This document shows, piece by piece, positions 34,368 through 41,227 of a DNA stretch of 41,227 nt. The notes beneath the pieces are model-generated. The model worked only from the letters and a program-made list of their open reading frames with translations, searched no databases and was not told the origin of the DNA. The position numbers and the translations under genes were made by a program. Source of the stretch: Lentisphaerota bacterium. GTDB lineage: Bacteria; Verrucomicrobiota; Lentisphaeria; Victivallales; Victivallaceae. Each line of letters starts with the position of its first letter. The stretch's first letter is position 1. The stretch is from the NCBI GenBank assembly GCA_015061625.1, contig SUWG01000023.1, forward strand, positions 1 through 41,227. Reading direction: 5' to 3'.

Positions 34368-34784
34368 TCAATATGATGAAGTACCCGTCTGAAACAGTTG
34401 ATACTGTTTCTTTCTTCCAGATGATCGTTGAAACAATAACTCTGCACCCCGCATAAAATAATATTGAGGGATAAATTTTTCCGGCAGATACCATTTAACC
34501 AGAACAGTTGAAACCGGAAAATGCACCTCAATTTTTTCAAACAGCCCGGGATCTTTTTGATCTCTGCCGACATATAAAGCAAAAGCCGTGCCAAAGCGGG
34601 GAAAAAAACTCTTTGCGGTTTCCAGAAAACAACGCAGCACGACCAATGATTCCGACCGGCTGGGCAAATATCTGGAAAAATTCGGTTTGACCTTTCTGAT
34701 GTGCCAAAACCGCTGAAAATCCCGGGAGGATTTTTCCAATCGAAAAAAATCCAATGTAAAATCCGCAATTTTAAAATTCTCCAT
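34368..34784 (-). CDS. Hypothetical protein, doubtful
   Basis: A 138-residue open frame rich in phenylalanine and basic residues (MENFKIADFTLDFFRLEKSS at the start, FFPRFGTAFALYVGRDQKDP in the middle). It has amphipathic protein-like composition but no family I recognise, and only AGG at a moderate distance before the ATG. It may be a real small gene or a fragment of one. Competing frames on both strands in the same interval are less protein-like. Confidence 0.35.
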   Translation of the reverse strand: MENFKIADFTLDFFRLEKSSRDFQRFWHIRKVKPNFSRYLPSRSESLVVLRCFLETAKSFFPRFGTAFALYVGRDQKDPGLFEKIEVHFPVSTVLVKWYLPEKFIPQYYFMRGAELLFQRSSGRKKQYQLFQTGTSSY

Positions 34785-34897
34785 TAAAACTGCCTGAGTA
34801 TTACACTTTTTCTATAACAAAAAACTCTTGCAAATTTCATGTTGTAGATAGGTCGAAAAACGTGGGGCACTCACCAAAACAAGCAAGACCGCACCGT

Positions 34898-35761
34898 TTA
34901 CTCCATCTCATCCTTTTTTAAAGGAGCATTGTAGCGGTAAACATGCGGCGTTTGCCCGTAAACTTTTTTGAAACGGCGGATAAAATAATTTGAACTGCTG
35001 AAACCGCATTCAGCTGCTATTTCATCGATATTCAGCAACGTGTTGCGGAGCAGATTTTCCGCATGTTCCAATTGATAATGCAATTTGGTTTCGGAAAGAC
35101 TCATGCCCATATACCTTTTGCTTAAATTGGAAACATACCCCGGCGAGATGCGGAATATTTTTGCCAGCATTTTCCGGCTGATCACCTCGGTGCGGTGTTC
35201 CTGAAGAAAACAATTGATCTCATTCCAGAGCGACCGCACATTGAGAACAGATGAACTTTCACTGCCTTGCAGCTCATCCAGCGTCAGCAGAAAAAGCGGA
35301 GCGAGCAATTTCCCGGCAATTTCATCCTTATCATAACGGTGCAATATGTCAATGCAGTTGAGCAGCTCCATTCCGGCTTCTGATAACGGATTACTGCTGT
35401 GATAGTAAACATCACGCACGGTGGGCGGCTGATTCACTCCGTCATAATCAATGTGCATGGCCCGGATGTAGTTCGGATAATAACTGAAAGATATACTGCA
35501 CCCCGGCGTAAGATAGTCCGTACGCAAATAACCGAAACGGGAACAATACAACAACTTGGGAGAATCTATCACATGCTCTTTTACTTCCGCACCGTAACTG
35601 TGTACGGCAGAACCGCTTACCTGAAATATCAACCGCGGCACAGCATGGATCCTCTGATGTTCCGGTGCATCAAAATAGAGCAATGCCGGACAATCAAGAT
35701 CATTTACCGCCTCCCGGCAGCGGCGCAGCAGCTCGGTTTGAGAAATTTGAAAATTTTTCAT
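34898..35761 (-). CDS. AraC-family transcriptional regulator of locus 3
   Basis: A 287-residue regulator. The N-terminal cupin-like sensor (about 25-130: RLIFQVSGSAVHSYGAEVKEHV, LTPGCSISFSYYP) is followed by the AraC DNA-binding domain (about 180-280: ISPGYVSNLSKRYMGMSLSET; IDEIAAECGFSSSNYFIRRFKKVYGQTPHVYR). The ATG at 35761 has AAGGAG 7 nt upstream; the frame is open further up, but those residues are not family-like and cross the promoter region. It diverges from the copy C prepilin gene and shares with it a dyad at 35809-35831. The same box lies before the DUF4838-like gene, which makes this protein the likely activator of locus 3. Confidence 0.9.
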   Translation of the reverse strand: MKNFQISQTELLRRCREAVNDLDCPALLYFDAPEHQRIHAVPRLIFQVSGSAVHSYGAEVKEHVIDSPKLLYCSRFGYLRTDYLTPGCSISFSYYPNYIRAMHIDYDGVNQPPTVRDVYYHSSNPLSEAGMELLNCIDILHRYDKDEIAGKLLAPLFLLTLDELQGSESSSVLNVRSLWNEINCFLQEHRTEVISRKMLAKIFRISPGYVSNLSKRYMGMSLSETKLHYQLEHAENLLRNTLLNIDEIAAECGFSSSNYFIRRFKKVYGQTPHVYRYNAPLKKDEME

Positions 35762-35808
35762 GATCACGCTCCTTATGCTAAAAACAGACTGCATTTTTGC
35801 CTTTTTGT

Positions 35809-35870
35809 TTACAATAGTGCTATAATTGTAATTTTTCAACCATTTACGGTAAGATTTTTGATGATATATT
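35809..35870 (+). promoter_or_regulatory. AraC-type box plus promoter of the copy C prepilin gene
   Basis: A 37-bp box (35811-35847) is 33/37 identical to 38200-38236. It begins ACAATAGTGCTATAATT and ends in the -35 TTTACG (35843-35848); TATATT (35865-35870) follows after 16 bp. The box contains TTACAAT-N9-ATTGTAA (35809-35831), a dyad facing both this gene and the divergent AraC gene. An activator site abutting the -35 is the classical AraC arrangement. Confidence 0.75.
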
Positions 35871-35887
35871 ATTACGAAAGGACAGAA

Positions 35888-35968
35888 ATGTTTTTTGTTC
35901 ACCGTTTCCGGGAAAACGTTTCCGGAGATGGCAGAGTTTGGAAACTAAAAAAAGGAAAAGTGTTATGA
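35888..35968 (+). CDS. Possible 26-residue leader peptide
   Basis: An ATG with AAAGGA 5 nt upstream opens a 26-codon frame ([20 protein letters not shown]..., basic). Its TGA stop (35966-35968) overlaps the ATG (35965) of the copy C prepilin gene, so it would be translationally coupled. The frame also contains two copies of CGTTTCCGG (35903 and 35917). The predicted transcription start is near 35877, which would place the ribosome site at the very 5' end of the mRNA, so use is uncertain. Confidence 0.35.
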   Translation: MFFVHRFRENVSGDGRVWKLKKGKVL

Positions 35969-36750
35969 AAAGACTCCACAGCTGTGGAGTAAAGCGTGTA
36001 CGCTTTACTCTGATTGAACTCCTCGTAGTCATCGCCATCATCGCCATTCTGGCGGCGATTTTGCTTCCGGCTCTCAACAGCGCACGTGAGCGGGGCCGCA
36101 GTGCCAGTTGTCTTAACAATCTCAAACAGAACTGCACGGCATTTTTGATGTACGCTCAAGGCAGTGACGATATTCTGCCGTCCTTAAGCGGAGGACATCG
36201 TTGGGGACGGATTTATGCTTCAACACCAACAACCGGAGGCGAAAAGATGACTGGTTGGGGTACTATCCCCGGGAATCCGGCTACTACTCCGGAACACTAC
36301 ATCTGCCCTTCCGCAGATTACTTGCCAGCCAGTGCCGGCGGCGTCAGTCACTACAATATGTACGGTTCATTCGGCATTCAGCCGTATACTGTTCCGGCAG
36401 ATGCATTTTCTTACGACAATAACAACAATCATTTTGTACTGCTGAAAAAGATTCCCTCTCCGGCCTCATCGCTGACTCTGGTTGATACCGGTTTCGCCTC
36501 CAGTAGTACTTGTGCTGACAAAGGTACTCCCAACAGCATGGCTACCGCCTGGAATTGGAACACTGTGAACAACTCAAGAGGTAATATCAAAGCAATTCAC
36601 GGCAAAATGGCCAATACCGCTTTCTGGGATGGTCACGCCGCCGGTTTGACCGGACCGGAATTTTTGCCGATAGCAGAAAAGTGTAATGGCGGTCCTTATG
36701 ATGTAGTAGTTCTTGATGCCGCAGGCAATCCGACCACCTACAACCGGTAA
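35965..36750 (+). CDS. Prepilin-type H-X9-DG protein (copy C, no insertion)
   Basis: A 261-residue prepilin-type protein. The short leader [13 protein letters not shown] precedes [20 protein letters not shown] at residue 14, and [19 protein letters not shown] follows as in copies A and B. The C-terminal motif is [12 protein letters not shown] (H-X9-DG). It lacks the 183-bp insertion and so shows the basal gene form; its ATGAAAAG start corresponds to the GTGAAAAG at the hairpin apex of copies A and B. Two overlapping palindromes sit in the leader codons. AAAGGAAAAG lies upstream of the ATG. It is first in locus 3. Processing by prepilin peptidase and surface location are expected; function is unknown. 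Confidence 0.88.
   Translation: MKRLHSCGVKRVRFTLIELLVVIAIIAILAAILLPALNSARERGRSASCLNNLKQNCTAFLMYAQGSDDILPSLSGGHRWGRIYASTPTTGGEKMTGWGTIPGNPATTPEHYICPSADYLPASAGGVSHYNMYGSFGIQPYTVPADAFSYDNNNNHFVLLKKIPSPASSLTLVDTGFASSSTCADKGTPNSMATAWNWNTVNNSRGNIKAIHGKMANTAFWDGHAAGLTGPEFLPIAEKCNGGPYDVVVLDAAGNPTTYNR
35973..36010 (+). repeat. Overlapping palindrome pair in the prepilin leader (copy C)
   Basis: ACTCCACAGCTGTGGAGT (35973-35990) is a perfect 18-bp palindrome. GAGTAAAGCGT (35987-35997) and ACGCTTTACTC (36000-36010) form an 11-bp stem with a 2-nt loop. They share 35987-35990, so the two RNA folds are mutually exclusive. They start 8 nt after the A of the ATG and end inside the FTL codons. Confidence 0.75.
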
Positions 36751-36771
36751 ACACTTGTTCAGCAAGGTACT

Positions 36772-36794
36772 GCAAGGCATTAAATATGCCTTGC
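36772..36794 (+). terminator. Hairpin after the copy C prepilin gene
   Basis: GCAAGGCAT and ATGCCTTGC form a 9-bp stem with a 5-nt loop, 21 bp past the stop. Only a distant T run (36809-36815) follows, so it may attenuate rather than fully stop transcription into the next gene. A second small stem, GGGAG-ATTG-CTCCC, lies at 36821-36834. Confidence 0.5.
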
Positions 36795-36858
36795 TAACAG
36801 TCCGTATATTTTTTTGATCCGGGAGATTGCTCCCTTTGGAAACATCATTTTTTCAGTA

Positions 36859-37941
36859 ATGAATATAGATTTTTTATCCATTCCGGCGGCGTGCGGGAAC
36901 AATGCTTTTCATCCCGCCGTCGCCGTTTTAAGTGAAAACCATTTATTAATGAGTTTTCAACGTATTTTCAGTTCCGATTGCTACGGGGCGTGTGAATTTT
37001 GCGAAAGTTTTGACGGAGGAAGAAGTTGGAGCGAAGCGCACCACGTACCTGGATTTGAAAGCAAAGTCATAGCAGGAGACTATGTCATCGGTATTGCTGA
37101 TGTCCGTTGTTTTACCTTTCCTGATAAACGGCACGTCCTTTTTATCGGCTGTACCGCCAGATACCATAAGAAAAAAATAGAGGATTTTTCCGACATTGTC
37201 AGGGGAAGTTATTATACAATCTATGACAGTAAAGAAAAGAAATTTTACCCCATCCAAATGCTCAGTAATCCGTATGTCGAGTGGCGCGCGGCATGTACCC
37301 AGTTGTGTTTTACCGGAGAAAGAGAATTTCTGCTTCCCATTTATTTTGATATCAATCCGCCGAATCCCCGCTTCGCTGTGCAGGTATTGAAAATTTCACT
37401 TTCCGACTCTTTTGAAATCGCTTCGGTTACCGAAGGAAATTCCATGACTAATACCATCGGCAGGGGGTTGATCGAACCATCAATTGTCCGCAATGGGAAC
37501 CGTTTTTTTCTGACCATCCGTGCCGAAGACGGCAACGGATATTTTGCCGTGTCCGATGACGGTATAAATTTTTCCTCCCCGCAAAAATGGTTGTTTGACG
37601 ACGGCAATGAACTTGTCACCTCTTCCACCCAGCAGCATTGGTTCTGCCTGTGCGGTAAACTTTATCTTGCTTACACCAGAAAAAGTTGCGAAAATGCCGG
37701 AATTTTCCGTTACCGTACCCCGCTGTGGGCCAGCGAAGTAATTGTTGACGGAGAAAAACTGCGATTGAAAAAATCTGCCGAAACGATTATTTTGCCCATA
37801 AAAAGAAGAAATTCCGATGCAGGTCTTTGCGGCAATTTTCATACTGTCGGATGCGGAAACGATTCCATTATCAGCGATGCCTATATTTTCGCTGATTCCG
37901 GAATGCAAACCGAGGTAAGCATTACCAGAGTCACCGCATAA
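36859..37941 (+). CDS. Sialidase-superfamily (BNR/Asp-box) protein
   Basis: A 360-residue predicted six-bladed propeller without signal peptide. Asp-box motifs are SFDGGRSWSE near residue 56 and VSDDGINFSSP near residue 230. IEPSIVRNGNRFFLTIR resembles the conserved blade of exo-sialidase-like proteins. The canonical arginine triad and Tyr/Glu nucleophile pair of true sialidases could not be placed with confidence, so the reaction may differ. The ATG at 36859 gives MNIDFLSIPAACG; no strong ribosome site precedes it, and a TTG at 36814 is the alternative. It lies between the prepilin and DUF4838-like genes, both of which carry the shared regulatory box. Confidence 0.72.
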   Translation: MNIDFLSIPAACGNNAFHPAVAVLSENHLLMSFQRIFSSDCYGACEFCESFDGGRSWSEAHHVPGFESKVIAGDYVIGIADVRCFTFPDKRHVLFIGCTARYHKKKIEDFSDIVRGSYYTIYDSKEKKFYPIQMLSNPYVEWRAACTQLCFTGEREFLLPIYFDINPPNPRFAVQVLKISLSDSFEIASVTEGNSMTNTIGRGLIEPSIVRNGNRFFLTIRAEDGNGYFAVSDDGINFSSPQKWLFDDGNELVTSSTQQHWFCLCGKLYLAYTRKSCENAGIFRYRTPLWASEVIVDGEKLRLKKSAETIILPIKRRNSDAGLCGNFHTVGCGNDSIISDAYIFADSGMQTEVSITRVTA

Positions 37942-38197
37942 CCGGACTGATTGCACTTGAATAGACTTTATTTGGCTCTGTTCGCCTGACCGAACGCAGG
38001 ATATGCTGTGCAAACGGACTTTTCCTGTGCTTTTGCAGAGTTTGAATATATGTGAGAATCAAAAGTACTTCAAGCCGAAACACGGGGACGTATCTCTATG
38101 TCCGTTTTGAAAATTTTTATCTATGCGATCAACCGGTATCGCGAACAAATATTTTTTATTTTGATGCTAAATAATCGGTATTTTTCATCAATTTAGT
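37942..38197. other. Intergenic region before the DUF4838 promoter
   Basis: Together with the regulatory box that follows, 375 bp separate the sialidase-like stop from the next start. No gene or clear terminator was seen in this part. Confidence 0.5.
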
Positions 38198-38260
38198 TCA
38201 CAATAGTGCTATAATTATAAGTTCTCAACTATTTACATATTGCGTTAAAGGTGATATATT
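38198..38260 (+). promoter_or_regulatory. Second AraC-type box plus promoter (DUF4838 operon)
   Basis: The 37-bp box at 38200-38236 matches 35811-35847 at 33 positions. Its end overlaps the -35 TTTACA (38232-38237), followed by 17 bp and TATATT (38255-38260). The start codon is 57 bp downstream. The dyad is less symmetric here than at the first site (TCACAAT against ATTATAA). Confidence 0.75.
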
Positions 38261-38316
38261 ATGGTAAAGAGACAAAAGATCTTTTGTTGCAATCAAAAAA
38301 AACAAGGAGTGAAAAA

Positions 38317-40572
38317 ATGAGATCTTCCCGGAAAAAATCTTTCTTTTCTGCGGTACTGGAATCAGGGCATTCCGGTATGGTTGTTTTACTGACAGTCGCG
38401 GCACTGTTACAGATCTTTCCATTATCCGCAGCATGGAAAAATGAACTTGCCCCGGCCGGAGAGGGAAAAACCATCCAACTGACCGTCGACGGCAAAAGCA
38501 ATTACCGTTTAAGCGGTGTCCCCGGTCACGCGGCGGATTTTCTGAAAACCAACTGGCCGGTGGTCTGCGGTTGCGAATTTTCAGATGATGCCCCCCTGTC
38601 AATCACACTTGACGATCAGGCCGCCGGCCTGGGGCCGGATGGTTATAAAATTTCCGTGGATGAGCAACTTAACATTGTTCTGTCTGCCAGTTCTCCTGAC
38701 GGTCTGCTCAATGCGGTGACATCATTTCTGGAAGAAGACCTCTCCTGGCGTTATTATCATAAACATCAGAAAGCGATCTGCCCGGCGGGAATCATCACTC
38801 AGGCACAAGTCGTTCCGCGCAGTTATCAGCCGCCGTTTTATCAGCGGATAATCTATTCCGACTGGGCATTCAAAAGTTATCGGGTCATTGATGAAAATTG
38901 GGCACAGGCAAATAAATTGCGTCAGTTGCGGCAGAGTCCGAAATATTTCCAGCATACCATGATCCATCGTTTTATGCGGCGGCAGGATTACTTTGCCGAC
39001 CATCCGGAATATTTCGCCATCCGCGGCGGCAGCCGTACCAATTTTCACTCCGGCGGACAGTTTTGCATGACCAATCCGGATGTACGCAGAATCGTTGCCC
39101 AACAGGCCATTCAGGCAATCAGCGAACAGCCGGATATGGAATTTCTCACCATCAGTCAAGCCGACAATGATGACTATTGCCAATGTCCGGAATGCACCAG
39201 GATCGTGCAACTTGAGGGTGCCCCAAGCGGTCTGGTGATCCACTTTATCAACGCTGTCGCGGCAGAAGTCGCCAAAGTTTACCCCAATGTGCCGATCAGC
39301 ACTCTGGCCTACCGCTGGTCAATGAAACCGCCGCGTCATGTGCGTCCCGCGCCCAATGTGATGATCCGTTTTATGACCTTCAACCGGATCAATACTTATC
39401 CGTTTGATTTTATCCAAGATACTCCGGATTATGCGTATATCAACAGATGGGCACAAATCACTCAAGGCGGTATTTTGATTTGGGATCACATGACCGATTT
39501 CCGTTTTTATCTCAGACCGCGTGCCGATTTGCCGGTACTGGAAAACAGTATCCGCTATTTCCGGGATCAAAAAGTCAAAGGCGTTATGATGCTTGCCAAT
39601 TACAGCAATGAACTTGGCTCAATGGCGTCAATGCGTACCTGGGTGACTCAGAAACTGCTGTGGAATCCGGATTGGGATATCAAAAAACTTGCCGAAGATT
39701 ACATCAACGGATTTTACGGCGAAAAAGTTGCCCCTTTCATGCTGGAATACAATAATCTGCTCATCCGCGAATGGGAAAGACACCATGCGGCAAACCAACC
39801 GGGAAGCTCCTTTACTTTTTCCGCTGAATTCGGCCCTGCCGCTGAAAATTTGATCGAACAGGCCCTGGCCGTGGCAACTGACCCGTTGGTGATCAAAGAA
39901 GTTGAATTTGAAAAAATGTGTTTGCTCTGGCATGCGATCGAAAAAGGTGTCGGTGCCGCGAAATCCGCCGAAGAATACCGGGCAAAAATCACGGAATTGC
40001 GGAGATTGCTGAGAAAATACAACGTCAGCGGCATTTCCGAATCCCGCGAAGGTCAGGCCGACAGTCAGCTTGACCAGTTCGAGTATGAGATCGGCTTGAT
40101 CGACTACATGAAAAGACGTCCCGCCGGTACGGTCGTTCTGCCTGCTATGCAATCATGTTATGCCCAGGGCAGAAAAGATCAGACCGGTCTGGATCGTGCC
40201 CGGGATGAAAAATCTCTGACCGGCGAAGTTCTGGTACAATATCCCGATGGCAAATGGTATGTGCAGTGGCGTATGCGTGATTATCCGAGATTTGTTCCCG
40301 GCAAATACCGTATGCGTATGAGAGTACGTGCGGAACTGAATGGCCGAAGAGGCTATGCGGCGGCTTTCGGGGCACAGAATCAGTCAATTATGAAAATAGT
40401 TTCCATCCGCCGGATCGATGCTTCAGAATTGTCGGAAAATGAGTACCGCTGGATCACCGGCGGTGTCGTGGAATACAATGGTGAGCAGCTGTTGATTTTC
40501 AATCTCACTGCTCCCGATGGTCCGGTGACCAAATTGTATATTGACGCTCTGGAATTGATTCCGGTAAAGTAA
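38317..40572 (+). CDS. Secreted DUF4838-type putative glycoside hydrolase
   Basis: A 751-residue protein. A long basic start is followed by a signal segment (MVVLLTVAALLQIFPLSAA, cleavage near residue 39). An alpha/beta domain (about 45-160) like those before GH20/GH67 barrels precedes the DUF4838 barrel. The barrel is recognisable by HPEYFAIRGG, QFCMTNPDVRRIVAQQA and ISQADNDDYCQCPEC, where the cysteines may bind metal. The C-terminal 150 residues look like a carbohydrate-binding sandwich. DUF4838 members are linked to polysaccharide loci; their reaction is not established. AAGGAG lies 7 nt before the ATG at 38317. The next gene follows after 16 bp. Confidence 0.84.
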   Translation: MRSSRKKSFFSAVLESGHSGMVVLLTVAALLQIFPLSAAWKNELAPAGEGKTIQLTVDGKSNYRLSGVPGHAADFLKTNWPVVCGCEFSDDAPLSITLDDQAAGLGPDGYKISVDEQLNIVLSASSPDGLLNAVTSFLEEDLSWRYYHKHQKAICPAGIITQAQVVPRSYQPPFYQRIIYSDWAFKSYRVIDENWAQANKLRQLRQSPKYFQHTMIHRFMRRQDYFADHPEYFAIRGGSRTNFHSGGQFCMTNPDVRRIVAQQAIQAISEQPDMEFLTISQADNDDYCQCPECTRIVQLEGAPSGLVIHFINAVAAEVAKVYPNVPISTLAYRWSMKPPRHVRPAPNVMIRFMTFNRINTYPFDFIQDTPDYAYINRWAQITQGGILIWDHMTDFRFYLRPRADLPVLENSIRYFRDQKVKGVMMLANYSNELGSMASMRTWVTQKLLWNPDWDIKKLAEDYINGFYGEKVAPFMLEYNNLLIREWERHHAANQPGSSFTFSAEFGPAAENLIEQALAVATDPLVIKEVEFEKMCLLWHAIEKGVGAAKSAEEYRAKITELRRLLRKYNVSGISESREGQADSQLDQFEYEIGLIDYMKRRPAGTVVLPAMQSCYAQGRKDQTGLDRARDEKSLTGEVLVQYPDGKWYVQWRMRDYPRFVPGKYRMRMRVRAELNGRRGYAAAFGAQNQSIMKIVSIRRIDASELSENEYRWITGGVVEYNGEQLLIFNLTAPDGPVTKLYIDALELIPVK

Positions 40573-40588
40573 AACGGAGCAAATTGTG

Positions 40589-41227
40589 ATGCGTAAAAGT
40601 TTTCTCATCGCAATAGTAATGTCTGTTTCCGGGATACTTTCGGGGGGAGAATGCAGTTTTTTCGGCTATGATGACTGTATCGAGTTGAAAAATTCCCATA
40701 CCAGAGTGGTGATAGCGGCCTACGGCGGCAGATTGCTGGAATATTCCCTGAATGGCCGCAATATCCTTTATCTGGATAATATTCAGGCGGGATGGGACTT
40801 TCCGGATGACGGCAAAAAAGTTGACCCGGCCGGTGGCAGATTTGATATCGGCCCGGAAGTCACCATTCCCCGCCATCCGGTATTATGGGAAAAAAAGTGG
40901 CAGTTGCATAAAATTTCAAAAACTACCGCCATTGCCGTAAGTCAGCCCGATCCGTTTACCGGAGTGCAGTTGACCAGAATTTTTGAATTATCGGAAAATG
41001 ATTCCCGCTTGAGCGTGACCCAGATCATGGCCAATATCTCTTCCCGACCGGTGCAGTGGAACTTTTGGGGGCGGATCCTGACCATCCCCGGCGGGGTATG
41101 TGTGATCCCGCGGGAGGGGGTCAGCCGTTATCCGGCAGGATATTACTCCTATCATCGCGGTACGCTGTTGATGCGTCCGCAGGATAAGGCGGTGGAAATT
41201 ACCGGAAAATATGCTGCGATCCATCCT
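40589..41227 (+). CDS. Secreted DUF4380-like protein, 3' truncated by the window edge
   Basis: The frame is open from the ATG at 40589 to the last base (213 codons, no stop). A signal peptide (MRKSFLIAIVMSVSGILSGG) is followed by IELKNSHTRVVIAAYGGRLLEYSLNG, the opening of DUF4380/mutarotase-like sandwiches, and later VQWNFWGRILTIPGG. It is similar in type to the secreted protein at 8842-9954. CGGAGC lies 8 nt upstream, and an overlapping GTG at 40586 is an alternative start. It is co-transcribed with the DUF4838-like gene. Confidence 0.75.
   Translation, partial: MRKSFLIAIVMSVSGILSGGECSFFGYDDCIELKNSHTRVVIAAYGGRLLEYSLNGRNILYLDNIQAGWDFPDDGKKVDPAGGRFDIGPEVTIPRHPVLWEKKWQLHKISKTTAIAVSQPDPFTGVQLTRIFELSENDSRLSVTQIMANISSRPVQWNFWGRILTIPGGVCVIPREGVSRYPAGYYSYHRGTLLMRPQDKAVEITGKYAAIHP

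Noticed and set aside
33835..34376. Several short plus-strand frames and a 226-codon minus-strand frame (34088-34768)
   Set aside because: They overlap one another, have no good ribosome sites or recognisable motifs, and the 226-codon frame has a tryptophan/cysteine-rich non-protein-like start. The region is described as gene-poor instead.
35910..35925. LacI-operator-like core AAACGTTT in the 5' region of the copy C prepilin gene
   Set aside because: The surrounding dyad is asymmetric and lies downstream of the predicted transcription start; the direct repeat CGTTTCCGG explains the similarity.
38261..38320. 19-codon frame ending in an ATGA overlap with the DUF4838-type gene, mirroring the leader frame at 35888
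   Set aside because: Its ATG directly abuts the predicted -10 (38255-38260), so it would lie upstream of the transcription start, and it has no ribosome site.
1..41227. CRISPR arrays, diversity-generating or phage modules
   Set aside because: No regularly spaced direct repeats with unique spacers, reverse transcriptase, or phage structural genes were seen on either strand.

Overview
The window looks like a chromosomal segment of a Lentisphaerota (Victivallis-like) anaerobe. This is an inference from gene content, with no marker gene to prove it. The signs are prepilin-type proteins with the [17 protein letters not shown]-terminus and a C-terminal H-X9-DG motif embedded in carbohydrate operons, DUF4091/GH123-like and DUF4838-like enzymes, many Gfo/Idh/MocA dehydrogenases and AraC regulators, and an hcp gene typical of anaerobes. 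No rRNA, complete tRNA, CRISPR array or intact insertion sequence was seen.

Layout. 1-2040 (+): an arsenic resistance operon (ArsR repressor, ArsP-type permease, thioredoxin-type arsenate reductase). 2091-2880 (-): the 3' remnant of a large serine recombinase between two near-identical terminators. 2935-5353 (-): hybrid cluster protein and a metallophosphoesterase. 5529-7829 (+): a cytoplasmic GH2 beta-mannosidase-like enzyme. 7984-14308 (-): carbohydrate locus 1, starting with a prepilin-type gene, then a leaderless prepilin relative, a 908-residue secreted putative glycosidase and two secreted proteins of probable mutarotase-like fold. 14645-18484 (+): three Gfo/Idh/MocA dehydrogenases and an AraC regulator, followed by a glycerophosphodiesterase-like gene with its own likely promoter. 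19395-21584: a lipoprotein phosphatase (-), and a DUF89 protein with a lipoprotein (+). 21686-31830 (-): carbohydrate locus 2, with two FAD-dependent oxidoreductases, a prepilin-type gene, a secreted and a cytoplasmic DUF4091/GH123-like paralogue, a 576-residue unknown and a small zinc ribbon protein; a PocR-AraC regulator diverges from it. 32920-34890: an AT-rich, gene-poor stretch with a palindromic element. 34898-41227: carbohydrate locus 3, with an AraC regulator diverging from a prepilin gene, a sialidase-fold protein, a DUF4838-like secreted enzyme and a truncated secreted protein at the window edge.

How it works together. Each carbohydrate locus pairs secreted or cytoplasmic glycan-active proteins with a promoter-proximal prepilin-type surface protein and usually an AraC regulator. 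This suggests substrate-specific glycan utilisation loci in which the prepilin-like protein could serve as surface capture or scaffold (inference).

The most unusual signal is in the prepilin genes. Two of the three canonical ones (13367-14308 and 29647-30540) carry an in-frame 162-bp insertion between duplicated FTLIELL codons, with an exact 183-bp period in both. The insert contains a 58-nt hairpin of 27-bp arms whose arm sequences differ between copies but still pair, and an in-frame GTG at the hairpin apex. Two of the leaders also begin with pairs of palindromes overlapping by exactly 4 nt. A second notable signal is a 37-bp box (33/37 identical) placed directly upstream of two promoters in locus 3, which probably marks the regulon of the adjacent AraC protein.
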